Origin: Datnioides undecimradiatus
Lineage: Eukaryota; Chordata; Actinopteri; Lobotiformes; Datnioididae
NCBI GenBank assembly: GCA_008933995.1
Contig: WARS01000016.1
Location: forward strand, 9,503,848 to 9,567,847
Length of the DNA stretch: 64,000 bases
Direction of reading: 5' to 3'
The number at the start of each line of letters is the position of its first letter. Within the stretch, counting starts at the first letter, position 1. The notes under the pieces were generated by a model, which worked only from the letters and a program-made list of their open reading frames with translations, searched no databases and had not been told where the DNA came from. This document shows, piece after piece, positions 26,501 to 39,500 of the stretch. Made by a program: the position numbers and the translations under genes.

Positions 26501-29500
26501 TTTGACCACAAAGCTGTGTTGAAGCTTGATGGTTGTCTTTCAGCTGTTCTATATCACAGCACCATTCGACTCACTCAAACGGCTATCAGATTATTATCTG
26601 TGCTATTGTAATTTCCTCAGCAACCAGTGAGCTGCTGGGCACAGTTCACCTGGAAAGGTATAATTACATTTGGCTACGTCTCTGGAGAGGGTGGTGAGGA
26701 CAGACGCTTGGCTCTATTCATTTTAATGGATGGAACGATGCATCTCTTCTGTTACATCGGCGCCTTCTGCACCCGAGGCCACTGAACCCTCCAGTAATTT
26801 ACCTCAGCTTTTTGAATATGAATAATGGTATTAATTTTAATACCACATACTACCAAATTCTAAATTATATTAACCTTTTCCAAATGACCTCTGAATTTAC
26901 AATTTGCAAACTATTTTCTGTTGGTGTCCACAATGACAGAACAACGCCTTTAATGAATTCCTCTCCCGGTTCTTTTTTTTTTTTTTTTAAAGAAGGGAAT
27001 ATACACTCTAGTGTTGAAGGAACCATTTCACTTAAATTTCCCCTAAATTAAATCAACCTGTCACCCCTTGAACAGTGGCACAAAGTGGCAGGCCTACCAT
27101 TTTCTCTCCTCTAAATGAAAATGTCAACATATATAGATATCACGGTGGCTGACTTCACTATGCCACGTTACTTCTCCTTCAGAGGCAATGTCCAATCTGC
27201 ATAATGTATATTGCCTGCATCTGACTGACAGCATTTTGCTAAATAGATAAAGATTTAATTATTAATCAGGTTTCATGTGTGCTGCAGCATGTTAATAACG
27301 CTGAAGGGATAATGCAGTGAGCTAGTGGCTTATTTTCTGCACCATGATGGGACTTATTCAAACTTAGCGTGCCTCAAGTTCACATCTTGTGAAACTAGAA
27401 ACGACTTGCGGGGGAAGTCTTCCTGTGTTACATAAAATGAACCCACAATCACAAGCAAATTTCTGGTCATGAAAACTATCTTTTTACATATGCATCAGTG
27501 GTCTTAAAGGAGCAATTCATATTATATTTGACATTAACTGATTTATATGGAGGATCTGTTCTGCAGTGGGGGAAAAAAGCACATGTACTACGTGTTGTTT
27601 TAAATTATAACCAGCATTTTTTTGTGCTGAGAACAGAGAAGATGAGAATATTGTGCACCCGCTGATCCTTATCTATTCCTTCAAATGTACCACCAAACCT
27701 TTTTGGTTTCAATGAAACCCTGTTCTTCAGACCTTGACCAATTCAAAACGTATGGCTGTGTCTAAGCTACTGTTACATAAATGTTTCTTCTTTTATTCAT
27801 TCACGAATAACCAACGCAGTGAAAGTTATCTGTTTCAAGGCCTTTATGCATAAATCAAATTCAAATCTTTGCTCAGCTGCCTGCTGAGGGTTATGCAATC
27901 CTCTGCAACATTTTTTCTGACAGACAAATCATGAATGCGGTCTTCGGCTCTGTCTTTTCTTTCCCCAAGACTGCAGAATTAAAACTGAACAAATAGTTTT
28001 ATCTTCCCATGTATGTCTGTGCAAACACATTGTTTTACTGTCTTGAAAAGATCTTTGTATGTGTGTGGATGCCACTTGTCTCATGCATAAATGCTGACTG
28101 CTGACTGAATGCTTACAGTTGTTGCCTGTTGTCCCTTTTAGTATCATTTGTGATAGTTGTGATTAGTTGTTAAATGATTAACAGAAAAGTAACCATAAAC
28201 TCTTGTGATAATCACGTAATCCTCTATCATTTATCAAAGATAATGAGTCTAATTCTAGATTCTCAAATTGATAACTTGCTATTTTTCTGATTTGTGTTTT
28301 GTGAATTGAATTCCATTTGTGTTTGGAATTTTAGTTGGATAAAGCAAGTGAGATGAAATCATCGTCTAAGACGATGGAAACTACTTTCTGACATTTTATG
28401 GACTAAACATCCAATTGACTGACATATTCATTACATCTCGCAACAACCTGGAGCTACAAACATGCAGGACTTGGTTTGTGTAGTTTCTGGTTAATTAGGG
28501 AAACAGAAGGACAACTAAAATACAAAACTCTAATCTGTATCTTCTTCAGAGTTTCGACCAATGTACTGCAAGTTTTATAACTGTTGGCACGATGTTGCAC
28601 TCAGCCTGACATTACAGAGCCAGTCAATGGAAACAAATTTACAACAAACTCCCATCAGGCCATGGAAATACAAGCCTCGTATGGCTTCTTGCCCTCCAAC
28701 CTTAACCCTAGGACCAAAAGCAGTTGCATAAAGATCAAAGGTTAGAATTAAACAGTTAATCCATCATCACGGTCTTTTGCATTGCTGTGGCTCTTCTGTG
28801 TGCTGTAGGTTGACCTCGACTGCATTGTGATTTGTAATGTATTCTGTTTATCACTCTACAGAGGGGGCAGTAATTACAAATCATATGCTTGTGGGAATCT
28901 TATTCCAAAACATTTTTTTATATGTGGAGCTGTACTCATAGATGGATGCAGCACTTAGTAACCTTTCCACCTTTGTGCCACCCACGGACGAATGTTTAAT
29001 TCAGTAGGCAGCTCTCTCATTCATACAGGATGTACAGTTTGTGCGCGACATCTCCCAGTCTCCGTTTGCATGCCCACAGCAACATGTGCTTTCAAGGCCT
29101 TTCAAAGTCCCACAAGACAACAATTTAATGTTTTCTACATTGAAATCTATTTTTCTTGCACTACAAGTGTGATAACTGTTTGCTCAGAGTACAAATTAGT
29201 TTGATGTGTTGATCCAAATGACTTTTGTGTCGTCACTCAGGCCAACGATTTCTCGTTATTGCCATGAAGCAAATGTAGCTGTCGTCAGGCAGAAGTCATT
29301 AAGGACAAATACAAAATTCATGTTTTATGGCAGTAATCAGAAGGGTCATATGAAAATGTTTTTCATCGACAAAGGAAACATCGCTTTTTGTCTATTCACA
29401 GTCTTTGCAAGAAATAAATGAGCAATAGTTATTATAATATCTACTTAGTGAGGTAGGTGAATCTATTTTATAAACTATCATCATAACAAGCATTTTTCAA

Positions 29501-30640
29501 TCATTTTTTGAATTTCACATTTTTTAATTCACAGGTATTTACATCCCTAATACAGTTGTCTGAGTGGCTTTTTCAACTGAGTAACTGTATATAAAATGAA
29601 TGAATAAGTAATATTGTGTGTAAGTAGTAATTTAAAACTGCGCATTTGTGTTGTATAATAATATGTAATACAGTAATGAGTCGAGTGCAGACTTGTGCAA
29701 TATGAAAAGTGCTCTGATAAGATTTGGCAGTTCATATATTAAATCGACTTGAATTATATTAATTTAACATGACATGTGATATTTATTGTTCTAAAAACAA
29801 CCATAATGACACACGCATTTCTCCACACACGACAGGGTAATTAAGTCACATCTGACCACGTTAAAGCTAAAGATATTTAAAACTACATGACAGCTGTCTG
29901 TCTCCGCTTCGGCTGCGGTGTTATTTTAGTTTCGGCAGCTGACATGATAAACTGCTGCCAGCCCTGAATGCTCCAGAGATACAGACTCAGAGCCAGAAAG
30001 ATGGGCAGATAGATAAATATTGAGGTGATGTATTTAGCAAAAGGCTTAATCACTTTTGCTGAGTATTAACAAGTCACAATAATTTGTCCGATTCATTGGA
30101 TGAAAACAGCAATAGTTGAAACTCCTCCACTGTAAAAATCCCAGAATCTTTAACATAGCTTTTTCTTGACCCAGGTTATTTCATGACTTACAAGGACCTC
30201 TGAAAACTTCATATTGATTTCAACACCCCAAAAGAATTTCAGTTTCTATGTCGAGGCACCAGAATATTTTTTGTTTGTTTGTTGCTGCTGTGCCACTGTG
30301 ATATTTGAACCAAAAAGAGATTTGCAGAGGGGGAGACAGAAAGCACCAGAAAGGCCAGACACTCCAAAGCAGACAGGACCTGCTGGGTGTTTAATAGATA
30401 ACCACAATTCAGCAGCAGAACAACAGAAGTTTCAGTTTTGTTTTGTCACATCCCCTCTCTCACTGTTACTGCTTTAAATTCAGCCACAATTCACTGTTCT
30501 TTAAACAGTGTAAACAAGCTCTGAGCACAACACTGACATAGCATCACACTTTAAATTGATATGGTGACATTTACACATCACAGTTATACTGAGAAGCATC
30601 ATCATTCATTTGGAGCCCTCATTCTGGGGAATGTGCAAAC
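23569..30640. other. Unannotated non-coding sequence
   Basis: About 7 kb with no recognised gene or mobile element. A poly-T run lies at 26973-26988 and a 17-base palindrome at 28360-28376. The stretch around 24955-25320 is repeat-poor with many TAAT/ATTA cores and might be a regulatory element; this is inference only. Confidence 0.65.
26973..26988 (+). repeat. Poly-T run
   Basis: Sixteen consecutive T residues, directly visible. Confidence 0.9.
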
Positions 30641-30649
30641 TTCTCTCTT

Positions 30650-30890
30650 TCTTTGCTTTGACCTCTAACAACTGCCAAGGGAAATATCTAGCCGCTTGGT
30701 CCTGAACAGGTAGTGGACAGTTACTTTTTTTGACAAAAACAGCTGCCTGCTGTGAGCACAGAGAACACAAGCAGCACAGTTGCAGGCCGGATAGCTAAGC
30801 AATGAGCTGAAACGTACTTCAGCACTTTGTGAACCTGAGAGGAGCTAAAGATTCAGGTGATAATTCTCTGAAGGTTAGTTGATATGAGTG
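30650..30890 (+). repeat. Possible dispersed teleost repeat, related to 13.2 kb
   Basis: The order of words 'cttggtcctgaacaggtagtggacagttactttttttgacaaaaacagctgcctgctgtgagcac', 'ggccggatagctaag' and 'ggtgataattctctgaaggtt' resembles a dispersed repeat that I recall from percomorph genomes. Within the window, 30768-30810 is similar to about 13200-13245. Ends are not visible. Confidence 0.4.
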
Positions 30891-33165
30891 ACCACACTCA
30901 CGTTGTCTTAGCATTGCAAATCTGCACACTGTTATCCAAAAGTATTGTTTTTAGCCACTTTAAACATCAGGATCAACATGCATTCTGTCAGAATGAATTA
31001 CCCTTTATATGCTATGAACATGCAGACAGAAACAGTCCTGTAACTACCAGCATCTACAGGAGATTAGGAGGACAGACAGCTGAATAGCCTCCGGACCGAC
31101 GACCATCCAGTGAACTGAACTGCCAAGTCAAATTGTCAGATGTTCTGCATTAGCTTCTTCCCACATTCAGGCACACAGATACAAACATCCACCCATAGTA
31201 TAGCCCAGAGTTTATGTTAACTGGGAATAGCTACTTTAACCAAAAAGAAAAAAATCTGCTGATGTCCAACATATTTAAAAATTTCCTGCCATAATGTTCA
31301 GTGAAACAATTCTTTCAAGGCATATTTTGAATTGTATTGAAACTAGACCCAAACGTGTGTCAGCAGAGGGACGGCTCGCGCTGCAGCAGGATCAAATCAA
31401 AACAGTGCAGTCAAGTCCCCTTGTGGAGGACAAGGTCAAAAGGCCTAGGTCGCTCAACACTTTTGATAAGTGTTGCTCAACAGAAATTAAAGCGTCATGT
31501 GTCGTTTTCAATTTATGCTTAAGCATAAGGTTTTCAGTCATCGCCATGGTAACCTGAGACCCACTGGGTTTTATGCTCCAAGTCTATTTCTGTCTAGATT
31601 AGTGAAGTGAAATCTGCACTAACAGCTCTTTGAATCGCATCAATACCTGAATGTGTTTTGACTTTATTTACCATATCCGCATTGGCTGATCAGCTCACAG
31701 TCTATTTGTGTCTATCTATTTCACTATATGTGGATTCCCCCCACTCGCTAATGTGGATGGAAAAAATCGAATAAATGAATCAATAACAAATTCTTGATTT
31801 TTGCAGCCGATATTAAAATGAAACAGTACATTTTCCCATCAGCTAGCCTGGTGAAGGCAGTTTTGCCAGATGCTGTCCTCTCAGAGGACAGCTGGATGTT
31901 GAACCAGGTCATAGTCAGGGTGTTTTGAAAATTATAATCTCCATGGCGACTTTATGTAATAGTGTTATGAACCTGAGTTTGATGATGAGACTTATTTTAT
32001 TTGAATTGGAATTGAATTTGAACGCTATGGGCACAAATAGCTTACGTTTCAATAAAATATTATTATAAATCTATGCGCTTTAATGATCTCATTCTGTATA
32101 CAACCTGCTTTTCAACTGTTTTTAAACTCAGAAAACACAGGTAATATTTGACCATAGCTTCTCCCATTTGCCTGGGACATTCATATCTTCCAAGACACAT
32201 GGATCAGCATCAACGGAAGCTCTGGCACAGCCATATTATACAGCTCGATAGAGACTAAAATGCTATAAACGTCCAATATAGTAGCATTGTGGGGAACAGC
32301 AGGGCTGCAGATGAAAGCTATTATAACCATAGATGCTTTGCTGTACAAAAGACAGACATTTTTATCTCCTGAAGGCACTGAAAATTAAAGTCCTTGGAAT
32401 GTCATCACAAAATACCAAGATATGTTGCCTTGCTGCCAACTTATTGGGAGAAAGGAGCTGTTTGTTATTACCAGGGACACTGAGAAAAAATGTGGTTTGA
32501 TAATGAAATTGAATCTTGTTCCACAGCTACGGAGAAGTTGGACGTTTAGAGAAAAAAATGCATACATGTATGCTTTGACTCGCTGCATATTTAAGAGAGG
32601 AACCTTTGGGCGTTACTCCTGATAATCTACCCCTCAAAAATCTGTTTTTGCTGATGTGGAGGTACTAATTAGCACTTGACTCCTCTATTAAAATAGCCTG
32701 TTAGCACAAATAACTGCCTCTCACACTGGCAAAGATACACTAATGTGTGGACGTGACTTGGGCTCATATAGTGAAACAGTATGTTGTGTGTTGTTGGCCA
32801 ACAATGCCTTGAAGCCCCGCTTGATGTCAATTCACTTCTATGCAAATGGATTCCATTTTCCCTCTGTCTGCATTTGTCTATTGAGAGCATAGTGCTCCCC
32901 TCTGCAGACTGATTGTGGTTAGAAATTTCAATTTTAATGCAACACTGTGAGGTACATTAACAATTATGCAAATACATAAGAACACCTGATAGGATCTTTC
33001 CAGCTGTTCTTGAGTGCTTGGGCATGTGTAAAATGTTTTCAGGCTATTTGGGCATGTGGGGAATTGAGGGATATAAAAGCACTTAAAGATATAATATGCT
33101 GTACCATGAGCCATACTTCACAGGGAATACCTGAGGGTTAATTTATATTAGGGTCACCTATATGA

Positions 33166-33202
33166 TGGTATACTGAAGGCTGGTATACTGAAGGCTGAAG
33201 GC
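33166..33202 (+). repeat. 15-bp tandem duplication plus partial third copy
   Basis: Two perfect copies of tggtatactgaaggc (33166-33180 and 33181-33195) are followed by a 7-base echo, tgaaggc. It looks like a recent slippage duplication. Confidence 0.9.
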
Positions 33203-33534
33203 TCATACAGTTGTAAGGTAATTTAGTGAGAGAGAAACAGTAAACAATGAAAATCAATCAGGAACATAGAGAAAATAAATCAAGATGGAATGAAAGCATA
33301 TTTGTTATTGTAATTGCTTTAAACAATGTGCCGTTTACCAAAATTATTTTACTGTGATTGCTGTCATAGTGCAAATAGACCACTATTAATATTTGAAATT
33401 AATGTTCAAGTCAGAGTCTGCATACAGCAAAAATGATAAGATTGTAAACCGGAGCGGTAAATACAGAGTAAGTACACATTTGTTGGAAATTTTACAGCAC
33501 ATTTGCATTAGAACTATTGATCATTATTGATTGA

Positions 33535-33547
33535 TTTTTTTTTTTTT
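33535..33547 (+). repeat. Poly-T run
   Basis: Thirteen consecutive T residues, directly visible. Confidence 0.9.
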
Positions 33548-36500
33548 AATTTTGTTTAAAATTGTCAACTACTGGCCATCGAAGCCAAAGCCCAAGGTAA
33601 AATCTTTGAACTGCAACATTTCTTTGGTCAAAAGAACACAATAATTTAATATAGTAAATTTACACTGGTAGAAAACATGTGACAGAGGCAATCCTAAATA
33701 CCCCTAACATAATGTTTTACTTTACTGTTTCCTGTAAACTCCATACTACAATAGCTCATTGTTTGGTATGTTTTAGCATTGGGGTTGGCATTTTGAAATT
33801 ACAGACCACAAACATTACAATACATTGGACATTGTGCAAAACACTGGACAACCCTGGCATTTTCAGAAGATGTTCTAGCCTGCCTAGTCGGTGAACTGGA
33901 GGAGCATCTTTAAACAAAGATGGTACAAAACAAGCCTTTGGTCTGCAAGGTGTTAGGGCTAATGGTTTACATTCTGAGGGAAGTCAAGAGCATTGATTTT
34001 AGCAGATTTCAAGCAGACAAGACAACAGACATTTTCCTCCTCTGTAAGCTGATGCTTGTGCTTTGTTAATGGCCACAGGAACATCCAAGATGCCACCAGT
34101 AACATATAAGTGCAGATCTCTTAACTAACGTTTATCTCCATCCTACCAGATACAATGTGTGCAGTCTTGAAATTAATATTGATTGCCTTTTCTGCAGACA
34201 AGCAATAGCACAAGCGACGCATCATCATCAAAATGACTACCCTACCCTGAATATTTTTCATACAATAATTTTTAATTCTGATCATTAAATTTTATTCAAG
34301 TAGTTTAAAGGAACAAGAAGCTTGGCTTGGTGTATATTTCCATGAGGCCAAGGGAATCACTTTTATGAAGTTTGTTATCATCCACAATATAACCACCACT
34401 GGAGCAGATGGACACTTCGACCAGTAATGTACATTTGTTCATGTGTTTTTGTGCTATGTGCATAGATGACATTTTAAAACAATTCTCAAATACTTTGTGT
34501 AATAGGTAAGTTGACATTTACAGTATTAGTTGTGTTTATTATTTGGGTTAAGTTAGGGGAGCTGACAGTTTATGTCAAGTACAGTTCAGTTTAAGTCACT
34601 AAACTGCCCAGAGTATGCCTGAGTAGTGGCTACGATGAGAGTGTTATAAGCAGAAGTTTGCTTTAGTTCACCAGCTCTCCACCTCAGAATACTTGTCTAA
34701 TGTCTAATGTCTAATGAAGCAAAGAGAAAAGCAACATTAACATTTTTCTACTACGTTTATATTATACACATTTCACCTGTTTGAGTGATCAAAACAAGAG
34801 TGCTTGTGTATGTCAGTGCTTTATTTCATGTTAGAATTAATTTAAATGTGAAACATTTAACTGCAAAATAGTGTTGTGTTTTTGATAAATTGACTTTTTT
34901 GCTTTAAATCATCCTGAAATGTTTTCAGAAAACTGATGCGATTGGGAACAGCCCTCACAATAAAATTTTCCACCAGTCACTACTGCACAAGACAACATGC
35001 TGATTCAATGCACTGCTCCTGATGTCCTGTTCAATCCACTGCTAACTTGAGAATACATGAAATAGCATTGCTCCAGTGCACTTATGCTGTATTACCCCAC
35101 CAAAGGTTTTCACCGTACTACAGCCATCCCACCCTATCAAGGTAATCAATTTGCAGCAGCTTACTCAGAAGATCAATAACTGGTTTAAATGCAAAATGCC
35201 ACCTCCCAGTTATGCTGCCTGTATATTTATTTTGACAGTTAATAAAATTGGCAGCTCAGCCAATTTGAGAAAAAAATATGCAGTGCCTCATCCTGAAATG
35301 ACGTGTCTACGGCTGTGTGCTCTTTCAAGTTCTTACCTCAATGTGATGGTATTTTTTTGGAGCTAAACCTATTTTTACACTGTTTGTGTGCTGGCAATGA
35401 CAAACAGTGAAAACAATATTTAGGGTCTATACAGTACCACATACCTCTCATACTCCTGTTCCTTTTGTTTCACTATATTTGTGACTTTATATACGATTCA
35501 ACTGCTAATGAAAACCTTACTTAATAAAGTATAGCTTCTAGTAAAGTGGGAATAATCCTACATTATCTTTTAACAAAATCCACATGTTTGCAAATATTAT
35601 ACATATTAATAAATTCCATTTATTTGTAATAAGATCTTTGTTATCCTTATATGTATCCAGGCCTGGAGAAAAACTCTCAGAAACTTGCATCAGAGCTTGG
35701 AAAATTAACTGGAAAATTAGCTTAACAAGTTTATCAGAAAAAAACTTAATGGTGTAGTCAGGAGATAACAAACATTGTCCGAAATGTTTCCTAATGGTCT
35801 GTTGCTCATATGGATTAAGAAAAAAACTAGTTGCAGTACAACACTGACAAAAAAAATTATCAACATAACAAAGTACAGGCATAGTCTTGATGCTCAGTCT
35901 CCAATAATATGTTATACTGTGATGTTCAGTGCAAATCCAGTAAGATGTGGGCTAGTTCATTCAATGTAGGTTCTCCTTGCTTTTGCACCCTTTTGTAAAT
36001 ATCTGAATAACATTTGAACCAGCCTAAACCCCACAAAAACATGATGAGAGTCCTGGTGTGATGACTTATTTGCTGTCAAAATGTTCATACTGTCTGACAT
36101 GAGGAGAACATCTTAAATTCAAGAAATAAAAGCAGTGGTGAAGAAAGTTGAAACACCAAAACAACAATGTAAACATACCCCATTACAGAAAAAAGACTTA
36201 TTCCACAATGTGTAGGTAACATTTCATTTAATTTTTATAGCTGATGGAAGTGGAGCCAGTTTATCTGTATCATGTACAGTTCGGAAGATTGTCCAGTGGT
36301 CCCAAAACAAAGAGTTGGGTCACATAATTAATCTGGGAGGTCATATGCAGATAAGTAGGGCAAGACAAAAAAAAAGATTAAAGTTCTGTTGGACAAGTTT
36401 TCATTTCATGATTTATAATTGCACTTTTGAGGACTTTGTCATTCTTGATCTTTTTTTAAGCTCTCAGTTTTTTATTTTAATGAAACCACCAATGACACCA

Positions 36501-39500
36501 ATGAATAGAAATCTGCAATGTGACGAGGGACCTAAATTAGACACTGCTTTTTATATATGTGTATATATGTTTTATATATATGTATTTTTTCCCAGCTAAA
36601 AATAAACAAATGACCCTAATTAATTAAGTACCAATTCTTGCCTACACCTAATATTATCAGCAACTGCAGTAGTAGGAGTAAGAGAAACTGTGTCCCACTA
36701 TCATCAATTCAACACTGGGACATTTGTTCCTTCTTGTCCTATATATTACCGTGCCATTTACTGTTAAACAAGACCAGGGATGAGCCTCAAAAATTATGAA
36801 ACCATCACATGTTCTACTTCTCTCTAAACCTGCCGACTTTCACCAGCAAGTCTAAAATTGGAGCACATTCCCGGGCTGCAGAATTCAGGTCCTAATCTGA
36901 AAGAGACTGGCATATGCAATGGCCCTCGAGGGACTCTCTTTCAGTCTTGGCCATCTCAATAGGTGCAGAACCAGCTTGGCTTTCCACACTGTGGACATAT
37001 GCACAAGCGCAGCTACAGCAAGGAGTGAGTGAAGCAATGTTGTTGAGCATTACTTTAATGAAGCGTTGTGTTGAGAGCGCAATGACCAGCCTCTGGGAGA
37101 ATAAGAGAGAAAGAAGAGTGGTTAGATAAAGATACTTGGAGAGAGACAGTGAAAAATAGAGTGATGGAGAGATAATGGGTCAAATGGGTAGAGAGACAAA
37201 GAGGCAGGGAGAGAAACTGGGACAGAAAGAAAGTGGCTTTATGATTTGGTTTTGGTTTGTAGGATTCAGTTTAACCTTCCCAAATTAACTGAACCAAATG
37301 TTGCAGCAAACACAATATACAATATATAAAAAAGGTTGTGACATAAGAGTAACATTATGAAAATTGATGTCAAAGGACTTTATTAAATGCAAGCATGTAA
37401 ACACATCCAATTAAACATTGTGTGGTCTCTACAAAGTCCAGCACTGCATGCATTCTGTGTGAGCTGAACCTTGAGATAATAATTATTTTTAAACTTGGAG
37501 AATATATCAGTCACACATTCTCTTGGGAGGCAAGGTGGGCTAAGCCCAAGGCGAAACATTGCTTTGGGACTCCCACTGCCTCCCAAGATTCAACGCTAAT
37601 GTCCCCTGGTGCACCTCTTCCTCATTTATCATATCAAGTGACCCATATAAGAGTATATTTGAAATCCTATGAGAGTAGCCCAAGAAAAAAAAAAACCCTG
37701 GAGAATTTCAGTAAAGATAGATGTGAAGGTGTAGAGGCCTTACATTCATTCAAAAATCTAATAATTCCATCACTATTGATGAAATGGCTCAATGTGACAC
37801 TGTGAATGTGGTGTTAAAGTTGGATCATTCATTTTTGACAAAGTATTTCTCATCTCTGCAGGCAGAGAATGGTCTTACTAAAAATTGCAACAACGAAGCC
37901 TTTTTCAAGGCTGTGTTGATCCAGTTAATACGACTGATCTGAATTTTCTTGCAAAGCAATAAAGAGAGAAGACATAACTAAACAAACACATAACCTGATT
38001 ACTTAGGTGAAAAGCTTGTTTGCAATTACATATTTGGCACAAACAATGCTAAACTTTTAAGCAGGGTGAAATCAATAAATTCTGCTGTGCTGTTGCAAAC
38101 CTTAAAGATTAGAACTGTAACATGTCTCTGCTCTGCATCGGTGGGAGCTCTATAGCAAAGATGGCCGAATTGTTCTGGAAAGTTGTGTGGAAGTTTATTT
38201 GAGTCAATTATTTAAAAACTTAATAATATAGTAAGTATTATCCAAACTGGCAGATACTTTAGTCTGAAGCAAAAATGTGAATGTGCTGTTTCCAGTGGAC
38301 TTGCTCTGGTCTGTTGATATTGGGATCTTAAAAGGAGAAGGTTTGATTATTAGTAGATAACAAAGATAATTAGAAGATTAAAAAAAAATATCCATAGCAA
38401 CAGGTAGCTGCGATCAAAAGGCCAATAAACAAAATAAATCTTAAAAGGGCAATTATTTTTATTACATTTAACTATAATTATCAGTTACATTTATAATGTA
38501 AACAGTGAGCTCTAACCATCAAAACCAGCTGTTATTGCAACACATATGCACAAGATTTAGGTGACTGAAGCCACCCACACGATGCTTGTGAACATTAAAG
38601 TTCAACAACAAAACAACTTAATAATTGGAATAAAAAGATAACTCGTGGAATATTAACAACTGGATACAGAAAACGCGTTCAGTGGCTGAAAAATGTTGAA
38701 TGTTGTGTCAAATTGTGAAACAGCCCTAAAACCTGATATTGATTTGGACAATAACCCCTCCTCCCTTTTTCAATGAAACTCTATGCTCTGACCCTCTGGA
38801 CACTGGATATTGTAATTTAAACATATCAGATTATACATTCATTTCTAACCATCCTGTTTAGAGTCCACTATGGCTGTTTCTTGCAGTTGTCTGCCTACTT
38901 GTGGATTAAAACCTTGCCTTTGGAAGTCATCAGTTTGCTGTTACTTAACTTTGAATATTTAGACGTTTCCTCTTCTAAATGCTGCCGACTGAATCCGTTG
39001 CAGCTATAGCACTCTGTGGCTTTGTTTATGCAAACCTAATTTGACTTTAATCCTGTTGCTCCAAAACATTCTCATTTAAATTTTGATGGGTTATTTCTTG
39101 ACTGGCAGTTGTGTTGGTTTACCTTTCAAAATTGCAGCATTTCTGAGATGGATGGAGGAAAATGAGAGTTCCTTCAAGAAAGATAAGGGACAGACTCAGT
39201 GAAAGGTTTTATGATAATACCTTAAATTCAATTTTTTCAAACAAGCTTTGAGTCATAATGAGTCTCCTGTCCTTCACTCTTGCTGATCAGTTGAAGGCTT
39301 CTGTCTAGTGGAGTTGCACATCATCTTACTTTCATCATTTCTTGTCCTCCAAAGCAAAGGAACATTTCTCAAAGCAAGGCAAGAGTGAGGGCATTTTTGC
39401 TTTTCATTACACCAATTACATCTTCGGTTGAGCTAATCTGTGGCCTAATTACACGTGTACGCCTATTAAAGTCCAGGTTCCGTATTGTCACATGCACACA

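Noticed and set aside
28360..28376. 17-base palindrome (catcgtct / agacgatg)
   Set aside because: 8-bp arms are expected several times by chance in this length.
32966..32973. ATGCAAAT octamer motif
   Set aside because: An 8-mer is expected by chance in 64 kb; no accompanying promoter features.
37422..37805. 127-codon plus-strand open frame
   Set aside because: No domain or family resemblance and an overlapping minus-strand frame.
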